A stretch of 64,000 nucleotides of DNA from Euphorbia lathyris (GCF_963576675.1 NC_088911.1:74181256-74245255); one strand, 5' to 3'; shown: positions 22,890 to 35,725, counted from the first letter of the stretch. Numbers and translations are program-made. Notes: generated by a model not told the origin, from the sequence alone.

Positions 22890-23661
22890 CGAAGCCTATA
22901 CTTTTCTATTAAATCACTTTTTTGGAGTGCCTTTTAAAAAAGCACATCTCGATTCAAACATTGGGAACACTAGAGTGAAAGTTTTATCAAACACATCATA
23001 ATGTATCAACATTCATTCATAAATAAGACGATAAAAGACTTACATAACAGGCTCTAACTGGCCGAACCAGTTCAAAATGACTACTCACTCATACTACCGA
23101 GTGAACAGTCTGCATTGTATCTACAGGACTCCATCAATGGAGTCATCTTCTTCTTAGAGAGCTCTTCTCTCCACTAAAACTTCTATTTTCAGTTCTCAAA
23201 AAGGTATATCTTCCCTCCCCCCCACTACGTCTATAAATAGGAGGGAAAAACAAACGGTACCGAAAGTATTTGATAAAATATTACAAAACCAAATAAATTG
23301 TTCACTGATCCTAGATTACTAGAAGTGGTTAAGATATTTTTGACCCTTGAACACTCAAGGGTTGAACACTCTTGTCATCTTGTTACTTTTAGCCACTCTT
23401 TTCCTGCTGCTCCTTCCTGCCGCTCCTGCTGCTTTGTCATGTCGCTATCCGTCATCAGATACGCAACGTTTGATCGCTGGATCAAAGGTTGCTCATCTCC
23501 TCATGGTTTCTGCGAAACAGGCTGCTTACAGTCTGTTTGACTTAATCTTTTCCAATCTGCATAAAAACACTTATAAGTCCTTTTACGTAACATTTCTTCT
23601 AAAACACCCTTAATTCATCACAAATAGTACGTTTATTTGTAGTCATTTTCATGCCTAACAC
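22890..23661. other. Unassigned stretch, possible short secreted-peptide frame
   Basis: A TATAAATAG box lies at 23232. Downstream, a plus-strand frame (about 23347-23613) would encode a very hydrophobic N-terminus, LVILLLLATLFLLLLPAAPA, like a signal peptide. It begins with TTG in frame, has no ATG and resembles no family I know, so I do not call a gene. Confidence 0.25.
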
Positions 23662-24799
23662 TTATTATCTAATTATCACAAACAAACCCCAAAATAAAAA
23701 ATAAAAATCAATTATATCATCTTCTCCATTTATTTACTTTCTTATTTTTTTTTTTGTTCTTTCTCTCTTCTCTCTTAATTTTTCTCTCTCTAAAATCAAT
23801 TGAACCAACAAACAAATACCCCATTATTCCACCTCATTACCCCCCTCTAACAAACACCCTCTTAATACTCTAAATGTCTAATCTATTCTAAACTCTTAAC
23901 TAAATCTCAGATTCAAACCCCTCTCTCCGATCTTCTTCTCCTCTAACCCAATCGGAAAATTCCATGTCTTTGATCGGAGTACCCAAATAAACTGATACCC
24001 CGATTCCTCTAATCCGTATGCTATTTCGTTCAATTGAGATTCTGATACTTCTGTTTGTATACCAAATGATACATAAATCACTGAATTTGGCGTCGTTTTC
24101 TTGTTTAACCATTGAAAGATTGGATATGGCTTCTCTCCAATTCTTCAAAACTGTTTATAACAATCCCCCAACTTTTAGCATCAGTCGTTCCAATTTCTTC
24201 ACTAACTTTAATAAACAGATCATCTTCCTCCATCATCACAGTTTCTGGCAAATCGAAACTCGTTAAACTAAACGAAAGCTTCAATACAGGTAACTTCAGC
24301 GGATCATTAACCGACATCGTTTTCAAACGGGGTTTATGCACCCAAGCAGTTTTACTAATCGCCATTGATAAAACCACATGAAAAACCAATCTCGGAACAC
24401 CGAGTGATTCACAAACTACGAGTGTACAGCCGAGGAAGAAATCAGAAATTACACAAATTGGGGGAAATTCCGATGATTGCAGCATTTTTTATTTTATTTT
24501 CGAAAAGCAGAGAAAGAAATAAGAAATTAAAGAGAGAATGAGAAGATGATATAATTGATTTTTATTTTTTATTTTGGAGTTTGTTTGTGATAATTAGATA
24601 ATAAGGGTGGTTAATTTATAAAAAAATAAATAAAAGGATCAAATTAACTCTTTTCCCTTTGATTTTTAACATCGTTAGTCAATTTGGTATGTGTTTGCTA
24701 ACAGAATGAACCTAAAGGTACCATTTTGCAAACTTTTAAACCACATGAGTGTTGTTCGAAAACAGGTGTAACCACAAGATTTATTTTTGTACTTTTCCC
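23662..24799. mobile_element. Pack-MULE with glycosyltransferase pieces, left TIR cut short
   Basis: The right end (about 24540-24799) is the same TIR as in the element at 8860-13396, down to the GTACTTTTCCC terminus. The left arm begins only at CTTATTATCTAATTATC (23662), so about 190 bp of the outer left TIR are missing. Between the arms lies a UDP-glycosyltransferase fragment. It is a second member of the same family with a different captured gene. Confidence 0.75.
23900..24485 (-). pseudogene. Captured UDP-glycosyltransferase fragments
   Basis: The minus-strand frame 24485-24105 reads PPICVISDFFLGCTLVV, then VPRLVFHVV and SFSLTSFDLPETVM. This is the middle N-terminal domain of a plant family-1 UGT, most like the UGT90 type. 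A second frame, 24081-23896, reads VIYVSFGIQTEVSESQLNEI and EESGYQFIWVLRSK, the start of the C-terminal UDP-sugar-binding half. The part between is missing and the PSPG box is absent, so no enzyme can be made. Normal UGTs have about 450-490 residues; about 190 remain. Confidence 0.85.
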
Positions 24800-24802
24800 T
24801 TA

Positions 24803-25130
24803 AATATATGAATTCAATCAATTACAAAAAAATCTTCAATTATATTTATTCTAATCATCTCCAACTTATACATAACATAATATATGATAATGTTTAACGC
24901 CTTTTGTGATTGGTGTGCGAACATGCCAATAATTTTGTGAAAAAAATTACAAAACGTGTGTCAAATCTAACTTCTAATCAGAGGATTATGAGACAAAGCT
25001 TAAAGGACATGAAAAAAAGCTTAGAATTCATAGTTTAATCTAGAAGACTGATCTTAACTAAACTGAAAAATTGCCAAGATTAGTAAATAGACTTGAATTG
25101 AATTGAATAATCTGGAATTGACAAGAATGA
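24803..25130. other. AT-rich gap, nothing recognised
   Basis: Sequence between the Pack-MULE and the Sirevirus target duplication. I see no coding frame or repeat structure in it. Confidence 0.4.
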
Positions 25131-25663
25131 CTAAGTGTTGGTCCCGTGTGATTAGTTCCAAGGGGGGGGGGGTTAGGAACTAATATAACCTTTTCTAATT
25201 TAATTATGATGACTTAATATAATTTCTTGAGTTTATTAACTCAACTTTGGTCAGCACGGCCAATTGTAGCATAAGACAGCTTTAGTCAGATGTTGACTAG
25301 AACTGTTTTACATATGAGTTGAGAATTGACACTTTTGTGGTCAGCTTCCAACTCAACACTCTTATTTACTCAGTGTTAGTTTGAACAATTTATATGCTGA
25401 GTAAATATAACAAGCAACACATACAGATATATATATATATATTGAGAGAGAGTTAGAGATTACTCAGCACGACTTATCCTGGTTCATCCTCTCCACCTAC
25501 GTCCAGTCCCCAGAGTCCCTCCGGGATTTTTAAATCCAATACTGAGCTCTTTAAAGATAGAGCACAAACCGTTTATAAGGCAGTTGAATATGCAAGAGTA
25601 TCTTCCTCTATTCGTCTACTCAACCCCTACTAAGTGCTATAACCGAACACTTAGATTTCTCTA

Positions 25664-27402
25664 TGTAACATCCCCAAAACCCTAACATACGAGTCTTCCC
25701 ACATTCATATATGTTTTCATGATTGAATACATACATTTTAGATTCATCTCATTGTCAGTAGAAGTTTTGTATGCATAATGCGATTATCATGCGATTAGTA
25801 GACGATTAGTGTATCGTTAAGATGTAATGATTGGTTAATTGAGTTAGGACTTAAATGAATGAATGATATGTCCTTAATTGATCAAATTAGACTTGTAGAG
25901 GGCTGGAAATGAGTTTTGTGAGCAAGCACCTCACTTAAGCACGAGGTGTCACCCAAGATTGAGACAAAATGCACCTCTTCATTTCAAATGGATGTACACA
26001 ACTCATTCTTTATGCTTTCCAGCCACAATTTCGACCAAAGCTTCAGAAACCTTCCCTTTTCATACCCTAACATCCTCCAAACAAAACTCTTCCAATTTCT
26101 TCCATTTTCAAGCCAAACAAGTCAAGTTAGGAAGCATACTAGGTGATAGACACAAGTTGAAGGTTAGTATGTTGTTTTAGCTTGTTTTCTATGAGTTGGA
26201 GATTCTGAAATACCTAGGTATGATCATAGGATTTGTTGTGGATGAGTTGTGATTGAGTTTGTTGAGTTTTGGTGTTGTTTAAAGTGGTTATAGGCTGTCC
26301 AAATGAAAGATATGTATCAAGTGCCCTAAACAGAAATCTAGGGTACTGCTTTCAGTCATTTTGGAGCATCTTTTTCATCTTGATATTGTTCGAATTTAAA
26401 GATACATAAAGAATAAACTATGTCCCTATATGTGTCATGAAACCCTCTGTACAATATGGGACTTTAATTCCATATATAGAGGAAGAAAACCTAGATGGAT
26501 CATGACTACCTCGAAATTGAATGTCATGTGAGGCAGCCATGTTGATGTAGCATTTTGAGGACCTTAGAGTCCGAATTTGGGAAAGTTTATCTATACAAAA
26601 GTTTTCCTAACTAATTGAAGTATATTCCTGTAAAAGGATTTGACAATCCATTGTGTTTAGTGTGAGCTAGGTTGAGTGAATTATGGTACATGCAAATCTG
26701 AGTAGTCTGTTTCTTGGCTGGAAATAGGACAGAATAATTTTGCATGCCATATATTATGTAGAAGAGATCTTAATATGAATTTTGGACATGTTATACCCAT
26801 ATATGTCTAGTTTCAGTAGGTTCAGGAAATAGGACATTTGGATTCATATAGAGAAAGTTATGGCAGAATGTGTGCAAGTAGGTCATGTGATGATCTAAGA
26901 CAAAAGGATTAGATTGCATGAACTTTGTGGAGTTAGTGTCTTGTAAATCATATAGCATTCATTAGTTTATATTTTCATTAAGTTTATGTTAAGGCTAATT
27001 TTATAATGTTATGTGACATTAGGAGGACAAGGTGCAATTGAACGCACACCCGATCATGTTGAATAGATCGAACCAAGTGCGACGGTAAGCATATTGCTTA
27101 TATATGTGTATGGATGTATTGTGCCTTGTGACTTGTTGAGTGTGAGATGTGGTTGAATCTGATGTTAATGATGTGAATAATGTTTGAGTGTTTGTGATAC
27201 GTTATGATTGATAAGAAAGTGATATGATTGAGTATGTTGCAGTGTTATGAGTAAATACGGCATGTTGAGCCTTGTGCATATACTGGAACTGGATAATGGT
27301 TGGATTATAAATGAATATGAGCTTGCTTAGATGGATATGTGAAATGGTCCAAGTTGAGAGTGCTATCCGAATATTGTGAGCCGGAAGCACATGTGTTGAG
27401 AT
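25664..27402 (+). repeat. Truncated 5' LTR of the gypsy element
   Basis: Nearly identical to the first 1.74 kb of the 3' LTR (29721 onward), with scattered substitutions. The match stops after GCACATGTGTTGAGAT, and the last about 560 bp of the LTR are absent. Confidence 0.9.
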
Positions 27403-29685
27403 CTGAACCTAAGACAAAGGAGATGGATTGAGCTATTAAAAGATTGGGTAATTAATTTATTAGTCCCTATATTTTGACAAAACATACTGTTTAGTCCCTG
27501 TATTTTCAAAAACACATGGTAAGGTCCCTAACCTTTTTCTCAGTGAACTGTTTAGTCCTTCCGTCTGTTTGTTACATTTTTTTACCGTTTATGACTTCGG
27601 AAATGACTAAATTACCTTTTACTATTTACCTTCAAACTTCAGAAGAGTAATCTAATTTAGAAGAAGAAGCTATTTGCATGGAGAACAATAAAAAGAACAA
27701 GAAGCTATTTGCATGGAGAACAATAAAAAGAACAGACTCAACGCTTACGAATTTGAACGATTAAGAAGAAAATTAAGAACAAGAACACTCAAAGTTGATT
27801 TCAGATGCATTAGAGTTTAAAGGAAAGCAAAATAAAGGAAAAGAAGAACACAAATCCAAATTGACTAACAGAATCTTCATGAGAGTCTAACGGCAGGGAC
27901 TAAACAGTTCACCAAGAAAAACATTAGGGACTAAACAGTTCACCGAGAAAAACGTTAGGGACTTTAGTGTGTGTTTTTGAAAATACAGGAACTAAACAGT
28001 GTGTTTTGTCAAAATATAGGGACTAATAAATTAATTACCCTAAAAGATTATGATTGCACAATAGATTACCATCAGGGAAAGGCTAATGTGGTTGCAGATG
28101 CTTTGAGTAGAAAGAGTGTTGATATTGTGGCTAGTATGAAGAGTTATAGTTTGAATTCACTAGTGGAGATGCGAGCCATGGATGTGCAGTTAGAAGTAAA
28201 TGAAGTAACAGGTTTGATGGCTACACTACGGGTAAAACCAGATTTGAAAGAAAGGATCCAAGAAGCACAATGGCATGATCCTTATTTACAGAAAATGCGA
28301 GATCGTGTACAACAAGGTAAAAGACCTGATATTTCTATGGAAGATGATGGGACTATGATGATAGGTAGTCGATTATGTGTTCCAGATGTAGCAGATTTAA
28401 GATAAAAAATTCTACAGGAAGCATATAATTCTCCTTATGCTATGCACCCAGGAATGACAAAGATGTACAGAAATTTGAGACCTTTTTACTAGTGGCCTAC
28501 AATGAAGAAAGATGTATCTGATTTTGTTTCCAAATGTTTGACATGTCAACAGGTTAAAGCCGAACATCAAGCTCCCGTGGGAAAACTAAAACCTTTAACC
28601 ATACCAGAGTGGAAATGGGAGAGGATCACTATGGATTTTGTGATGGGATTACCAAGAACAAGGTGTAGACACGATAGTATATGGGTGATAGTGGATAGAC
28701 TTACAAAATCTGCTCACTTTCTACCGGTTCAACAGACAGACTCGATGGATAAATTGGCTAGACTTTATGTGGAACAAATTGTGAGATTGCATGGAGTACC
28801 TATATCTATTGTTTCAGATCGTGATCCTAGATTTACATCTAGATTTTGGGGCAGTTTACAGCACTCCTTGGGAATAAAATTGCATTTTAGTACAGCTTTT
28901 CATCCACAGACAGATGGACAATCAGAAAGAACTATTCAGACCTTAGAGGATATGATGAGAGCTTGTGTTCTTAATTTCCAAGGTGAATGGGATATACATT
29001 TACCTCTTATGGAGTTTGCTTATAATAGTAGTTATCATTCGAGTATAGGCATGGAACCTTATGAGGCATTATATGGAAGACCGTGTAGAAGCCCTATATG
29101 TTGGGATGTTGAAGGAATGAGACAATTGGAAGGACCTGAGTTAGTCCAGGAAACTGTTGAGAAGATCAATATTATAAAGAAGTAAAAGCTGCACAGGAAC
29201 GTCAGAAAGCCTATGTGGATCAGCACCGAAGGGAGATGGAATATAAAGTTGGAGATAAAGTGTTTTTAAAAATATCCCCATGGAAAGGAATAGTTCGTTT
29301 TGGCAGAAGAGGGAAGTTGAATCCAAGATACATCGGGCCTTATGAGATCATTGAGAGAGTTGGACCATTGGCTTATAGGTTAGCTTTACCACCAGAATTG
29401 TCTTTAATACATGATGTATTTCACGTTTCAGTATTAAGAAGATATAGATCAGACCCAAGTCATATGATTCCTGAACCTGAGATTGCAATAGTGAACACAG
29501 ATTTGACTATTCGTGAGCAACCTTTAGAGATTTTGGGACGAGAAATGAAACGACTCAGAAACCGTGAAATTCCAATGGTTAAGGTGAGATAGAGTCATAA
29601 TCAAACACTTGATGAGGCAACTTGGGAGGTAGAAGAAAATATGAGGACACAATATCCTTACCTATTTGAAGCTTCTGGTAAGTGA
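27403..29685 (+). pseudogene. Gypsy pol remnant: RNase H end, integrase, C-terminal domain
   Basis: Begins in RNase H (RQRRWIELLKD, then after the MITE YDCTIDYHQGKANVVADALS). The integrase zinc region follows (MHPGMTKMYRNL and [14 protein letters not shown]) and the catalytic core ([44 protein letters not shown]: the D, D and E residues are present). Then comes a C-terminal part with VGDKVFLK and GKLNPRYIGPYEI. In-frame stops at about 28402, 28490 and 29590 and a frameshift near 29176 show it is dead. RT, protease and gag are not present. In an intact element this protein makes and inserts the cDNA copy. Confidence 0.9.
27446..28040. mobile_element. MULE-type MITE inside the gypsy RNase H codons
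   Basis: Ends GGGTAATTAATTTATTAGTC and, mirrored, GACTAATAAATTAATTACCC extend into long TIRs (about 100 bp, with TTTAGTCCCTGTATTTTC words). Flanks are a perfect 9-bp duplication TAAAAGATT (27437-27445 and 28041-28049). Removing it restores the RNase H reading frame. A 35-bp unit is repeated directly at 27664-27698 and 27699-27733. No transposase. Confidence 0.93.
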
Positions 29686-29720
29686 ATTTCGGGGACGAAA
29701 TTCTTTAAGGGGGGAAGAAC

Positions 29721-32020
29721 TGTAACATTCCCAAAACCCTAACATATGAGTCTTCCCACATTCATATATGTTTTCATGATTGAATACATACATTTTAGAT
29801 TCATCTCATTGTCAGTAGAAGTTTTGTATGCATAATGCGATTATCGTGCGATTAGTAGACGATTAGTGTGTCGTTAAGATGTAACAATTGGTTAATTGAG
29901 TTAGGACTTAAATTAATGAATGAATATGTCCTTAATTGATCAAATTAGACTTGTGGAGGGCTGTAAATGAGTTTTGTGAGCAAGCACCTCACTTAAGCAC
30001 GAGGTGTCACCCAAGATTGAGACAAAATGCACCTCTTCATTTCAAATGGATGTACACAACTCATTCTTTATGCTTTCCAGCCACAATTTCGACCAAAGCT
30101 TTAGAAAACCTTCCCTTTTCATACCCTAACATCCTCCAAACAAAACTCTTCCAATTTCTTCCATTTTCAAGCCAAACAAATCAAGTTAGGAAGCATACTA
30201 GGTGATAGACACAAGTTGAAGGTTAGTATGTTGTTTTAGCTTGTTTTCTATGAGTTGGAGATTCTGAAATACCTAGGTATGATCATAGGATTTGTTGTGG
30301 ATGAGTTATGATTGATTTTGTTGAGTTTTGGTGTTGTTTAAAGTGGTTATAGGCTGTCCAAATGAAAGATATGTATCAAGTGCCCTAAACAGAAATCTAG
30401 GGTACTGCTTTCAGTCATTTTGGAGCATCTTTTTCATCTTGATATTGTTCGAATTTAAAGATACATAAAGAATAAACTATGTTCCTATATGTGTCATGAA
30501 ACCCTCTGTAAAATATGGGACTTTAATTCCATATATAGAGGAAGAAAACCTAGATGGATCATGACTGTCTCGAAATTGAATGTCATGTGAGGCAGCCATG
30601 TTGATGTAGCATTTTGAGGACCTTAGATTCCGAATTTGGGAAAGTTTATTTATAAACAAGTTTTCCTAACTACTTGAAGTATATGCCTGTAAAAGGATTT
30701 GACAATCCATTGTGTTTAGTGTGAGCTATGTTGAGTTAATTATGGTACATGCAAATCTGAGTAGTCTGTTTCTTGGCTGGAAATAGGACAGAATCATTTT
30801 GCATGCCATATATTATGTAGAAGTGATCTTAATATGAATTTTGGATATGTTATACCCATATATGTCTAGTTTCATTAGGTTCAGGAAACATGACATTTGG
30901 ATTCATATAGAGAAAGTTATGGCAGAATGTGTGCAAGTAGGTCATGTGATGATCTAAGACAAAAGGATTAGATTGCATGAACTTTGTGGAGTTAGTGTCT
31001 TGTAAATCATATAACATTCATTAGTTTATATTTTCATTAAGTTTATGTTAAGGCTAATTTTATAATGTTATGTGACATTAGGAGGACAAGGTGCAATTGA
31101 ACGCACACCCGATCGTGTTGAATAGATCGAACCAAGTGCGACGGTAAGCATATTGCTTATATATGTGTATGGATGTATTGTGCCTTGTGACTTGTTGAGT
31201 GTGAGATGTGGTTGAATCTGATGTGAATGATGTGAATAATGTTTGAGTGTTTGTGATACGTTATGATTGATAAGAAAGTGATATGATTGAGTATGTTGCA
31301 GTGTTATGAGTAAATACGGCATGTTGAGCCTTGTGCACATATTGGAACTGGATAATGGTTGGATTATAAATGAATATGAGCTTGCTTAGATGGATATGTG
31401 AAATGGTCCAAGTTGAGAGTGCTATCCGAATATTGTGAGCCGGAAGCACATGTGTTGAGATATATGAGTACGTGAGTTGAGTTTAACTCCTCCGTAGCAC
31501 AGATGATTGTATTCCGAATTTAGTGAGCCGGAATACAGATTGGGCCCAAGGACCATTTTATATATATTGTCTAAGTACAGCAAGGCCTTTCTAGAATAAG
31601 TATTACTATAATAAGTGAAACAGGTGAATAAATTCTAACTTGGTACTAATGATATATTTTGATTTGTGCTCTTTACATTAATTTTGTATATACATATATG
31701 TGTAATATGTTTATTGAGTAGGCAGCTCACCCCTTGCCAACAGATTTTACAGGTTAGGTGGAGTTCTTCTTGCTTAAGGTCGCACCGGCAGTGTCAGTCC
31801 ATTCTCATCTAGGCATTTTGGAGTCTTGTGATGTACTTTTGTTTTGTAAATCCTCTATGCAGGATAATGACTTAAACGTGTATTGTAAATTGTAAATGAT
31901 TTCTCTTATGTATAATATGTAAAGTTTATATGAGATTGAAGTTTATATGATTGAGAATTGAAAGCATGTCTATAACTGATATTGTGTGAGATATCATGTG
32001 ATCCAAGTGAGGGGGTTACA
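29721..32020 (+). repeat. 3' LTR of the gypsy element
   Basis: Begins TGTAACATTCCC after the purine tract TAAGGGGGGAAGA (about 29707-29719) and ends GGGGGTTACA next to the target duplication. It is complete, 2,300 bp long. Confidence 0.9.
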
Positions 32021-32981
32021 CTCTACCACTGAGTATTTAAAACCAAACACTCAGCACAACACTCTCAATTTACAATTGATACAAGTTTGTTCTTTTCAGA
32101 TGAAGAACACCTTAGATGATTACAAAAATCAATCTAGCTTTTACACAAGTATAGAAAATTGGTGTAAGATCTCTTTTTGTTTTGATGTGCTTTGTTTGTA
32201 TATTTTTCTCTCTTGTTGTGAAGCGGCATTTGATCCAAGAATGATCATGTCCTTTTATAGTTGAGGTCTGAAGACTTGTTCGTTTGAATTCTGGATTTGT
32301 CTGTTGAATCCAAACGGCTCCTTTTTGAGACAAGGCTCTGGTCAGCTTCAGATTTACAGGCCAATCCTGTCGTCTGACTTCCGCAGGCGTCAGATTTGTC
32401 TTCTTCTCGCAGGTTTCGTCTTTTTGTGCCAGTTTGTCTTTTAGCAAAAGAACAGTTGACCCATGCATCTTGAAATTGGCTTTTGCGTAATTCCAAGGTT
32501 TCTATTATTGGTGCAGACAGTTGTCGGATCTTGTCTTTTAGCAAACGAATCATTCGCGTTGTCCTGAAGATCACTCAGCTTGATCTTCGATTGTTGTTAA
32601 TACAAATACAGAGTTCTCTTTTACTCAGCTTCCATGGTCAGCTTCGTTCTGCAAGACTTAGTTCTCAAGAAGACTTCTCTACTTTTAATACTGAGTTCCG
32701 TTCCACTCAGCTTCATTGATCTTTAAGCTTCTATTCTGAAGATGACTTATCTTCTGTCACGCTGAGTTACAATCCACTCAACTTGTGCTGTTTTCTTATG
32801 CTGTCTTCATCCTGTCTTACTTTTTATTTCTATTTCCATTTATATTTATACTCAACATTGAACAAACATATTAGTATAATTAAATCAAAGCACTTAAATT
32901 TAATTGCCCCTTAATCATGGATTAACTTAAATAATTTTGTCAAATCAAAATCATGTGGAAAGGTGTTTCAACACTAAAAAC

Positions 32982-35613
32982 TTATAATAAAAAGATGAAT
33001 GAATAAAGCAAAGCCGAATCATAGAACTGACGTTGAGCATTCGTGTGGCGCACATGTTTGTAGGTGGCTCGAGAGTATTGCAAAAGTTCGTTCGTCTTGA
33101 GCTGGTCAGTTTCCATTTCTTCCTTACTCAAGTTGAGTAGACGGACTGCCTCACTTATCTACTCAATGGAACACTGAGATGAAGAGGAGATTAACTCACG
33201 AGCTTTGGTCTGCTCAGCGGTGAGCTGGTTAAAGAGTTGATGAACCTCAGCTGAAGTTGCATACATGGAGTTCACAGCTGATAAGTTGTTGAGTTGACCC
33301 TGGAGAGAGTTCATATGGTTTACCATTGTCAGCTAGAGTTCTACCAGCTTTACTATAGATTCCTTCTTGGGCTATTGAGATTGGAGAGATGTCATGAGAC
33401 TCAGAAGATCCTTAAGCCCTTTGATTTCAGTTAGGAGCTGAGTGACAGAGGAAAGTTGAGTTGGCTCAACATGAACAGACCCAGCGGCTTCAGCATCGGA
33501 TTGATGAATATCCTGAAGAAGTGCTTGAGCTGAGTTGATGATTCGTCATCCAGACTCAGTGGCATTCAAGTACGGGTAGGGTTCATCACTTTGTGGCCCA
33601 GATGCCAGAATATGAGTAGCACATTGTGTTTGGTGCTGTCCAGAAGCAGATGTGCCAACGAGGTCAGCGGCTGGACTTTTATTTAGATTAGGAGCTGACT
33701 GGTCTGTGTTCTGTGTTATCGGATTTGGAAGAGGTTGTTCTGCAAAGTTATTCACTGGCTCAGTGTCGGCTGGAATTGGAGTTGGAGATTGAGGAATTTC
33801 AAAACTGACTCGAGCAGACTTTGCCTGCGCTGACTTGGAGGTTTGACCAGCAGGAACTGCAAGCACTTGCTTGGTAAGGATTGGATTTTCTAGAGTCTTG
33901 GGATCGGCTTGTTCCTCAGCTTGAGAAACAAAGGCTTGCTTTTTCTGAAGTTCCCTTATAGAAGGCTTAGTGGGATTGGAGAAGAATTTGAATTGCATGT
34001 CGGAGAGATCAGTGATAAGATCCCGCAGAGGAGAATCGTCCAGAAGGTCAATAACTGGCGATTTGTGAGCCTTTTTCTTAAGTCTCCTCAATTTCTTAGC
34101 CTTTGGAGGAGAGGGATCAGCAGGAATAGAGTCAAGAGACTCAGAGGATGAATTTAGCCCTAGGTCAGCATGGGCTGTTGCTGTTGGCTCAGTTTGTTCT
34201 TCAACCTGCTCAGTGTTAACTGGCGCATGTTGCTCAACATCTGCTATCTCCTCAGCATCAAAACTGACCTCCGAGATTACCCAACTCTTCTCCATCTTGG
34301 TCAGTGGGGATTTTCTCAAGATCAATGCCTTGACTTCTCATAAAATGTGAGTCTTCAGAGATGACGACGTCAAGTGGGGGTGCATCAATAGGACTCAACC
34401 CAGAGGAGATTTTCTTCTTCTTTCTCAGAGGCTGCTTGGGAGTGTCCTCTTTCTCTTCTTCCTCAGGCTCAACTTGCCTTTTGAGGTTTTCCGCTGACTT
34501 AGGTTCATCCTGACGTGGCTCAGCATCAGGTTTCTTTCCTCTTGACACAATTTTCAGCTTCTTCGGAACTGTGTTAATGTTCCTAGCTTCCTGGTCAGCT
34601 TTCCTCTTTTTATCCTGCCGAGTGCGGTTAGCAGGTTTCTGTCCTTTTAGCGCATCCTGACCTTCTTCAACTGCTGCCCCTTTTCCTTTCTTGGGCACTA
34701 TCGGTTGGTCAAAGGCCAGACCGAACAATACTGCAGCTGTAATCTCCGTACCCCAGACGTTGATTGCCTCCACTAAGCTTACTTGGTGGTCTTTGAGGAT
34801 CCTGGTGATTAGAGAGCCTAACCTAAGGGTACCAGTACTACGTTGGAAGCCACCAATGAGAAAGATTGGCATGTTGATCGGCTGGTAGGTCAGCATGTGC
34901 CAAATGAAGCACTGCTCGAAGTTAGACGCTGAGGATGTGGAGTTGACCTTTGGGAAAAGGAAGTTGGTCAAGATGTAGTGGGCCATCTTCTGGTTCTGAC
35001 CCATGGATGTGGTAGCGATTTCCCCTACATGACCGACGGGCTTGCAAAACTCAGTGGGATAGTCGATTTTAGTGTAGTCGTTGGTGGTTCTGAGTTTGGC
35101 TCCACTATTGGTCAGTTTGAGCAGCTTAGCGAGGTAAGGAGGATTGACACATATATCTTTCCCTTGTACCTTGGTGATCATGTAATCCCTGTTATCATTA
35201 GAGACTCTCAGATTGGTGTAGAATTCCTTTACCAATTCTGGGTAGGTAGCTTCTCGAATAGAGAATAGCTCGGTCCAGCCATTCTTAGAAATCCATTCGT
35301 AGAATGGTTTTTCCGCGTTTACGAATCCTTCAGAAAACCAGCGTGAATGGTCAACTTTGTAGCCTCTTACACTGTTGTAGACCAGCGAGTATGTTCACTC
35401 CATTGGTTTCTTCCCCTTATTCTTTTTCTGTTTCTTTCTTGACGAAGTTGCAAGGTCAGCGTGGGGGTTCTTGCTTGGATTTTGGTCATGCTGACCGCGT
35501 TCTTGAGACTTAGTGGGAGTCTCGATGTATTCCTGCTGAGCAGGAGATTTAGGGTTTTCGTCGGAGCGGTTGTCGTCATAACCGGCACCGGAAATATTCT
35601 GAGAATCCGACAT
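32982..35613 (-). pseudogene. Sirevirus ORF3, plant-transposon-protein-like domain plus coiled coil, broken and 3'-truncated
   Basis: On the minus strand ATG at 35613 opens a disordered head (about 70 residues). A stop at about 35402 interrupts it. A folded domain follows with WTELFSIREATYPELVKEFY, YLAKLLKL, SMGQNQKMAHYIL and FEQCFIWHMLTYQPINMPIF. This resembles the 'putative plant transposon protein' domain, not a typical viral envelope. Next come a Lys/Glu-rich disordered part with nuclear-signal-like KKRK clusters and a coiled-coil tail. A frameshift lies near 34290 and a stop near 33546. Compared with the plus-strand copies the last about 110 codons are missing: the frame ends at 32982, nine bases from the LTR. 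Function unknown. Confidence 0.75.
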
Positions 35614-35699
35614 GATTTCCAGATATTTTTGAGAGGTTTGGGATTTTTAGATAGAGTTTGATTGCCAGAAATTCTAAGTGTAAAGAGGTAGAAGTGGGA

Positions 35700-35725
35700 A
35701 ATCATCCACTATTTATAGGGATATC
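35700..35725 (-). promoter_or_regulatory. TATA box upstream of minus-strand ORF3
   Basis: TATAAATA on the minus strand (35717-35710) lies about 97 bp before the ORF3 ATG. A leader with CT-rich and CTCTCAAAAAT words follows. The same box stands 110 bp before ORF3 in the plus-strand elements, in otherwise diverged sequence. Confidence 0.55.

Larger units (their letters stand above)
25664..32020 (+). mobile_element. Internally deleted Ty3/gypsy chromovirus-like element
   Basis: Starts TGTAACATCC and ends GGGGGTTACA, with a perfect 5-bp duplication CTCTA (25659-25663 and 32021-32025). The 3' LTR is 29721-32020 (2,300 bp). The 5' LTR is cut short at 27402 and runs straight into RNase H coding sequence. 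The rest of the 5' LTR, the primer site, gag, protease and RT are therefore missing. The motif TTTCGGGGACGAAATTC followed by a purine tract just before the 3' LTR is typical of the Tekay/Del-type chromoviruses. Confidence 0.88.
25136..32973 (-). repeat. 3' LTR of the minus Sirevirus, split by a gypsy insertion
   Basis: The parts 25136-25663 and 32026-32973 align with the other LTR (41087-42617) end to end. Termini are TGTTGG and CAACA. A short (AT)8 at 25427-25442 corresponds to a much longer run in the other LTR. There are scattered base differences between the two LTRs, so the insertion is not very recent. Confidence 0.9.

Noticed and set aside
23298..23613. Two overlapping frames, one with a strong signal-peptide-like start
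   Set aside because: The hydrophobic frame has no ATG start, no family resemblance and no splice context; kept only as a note.
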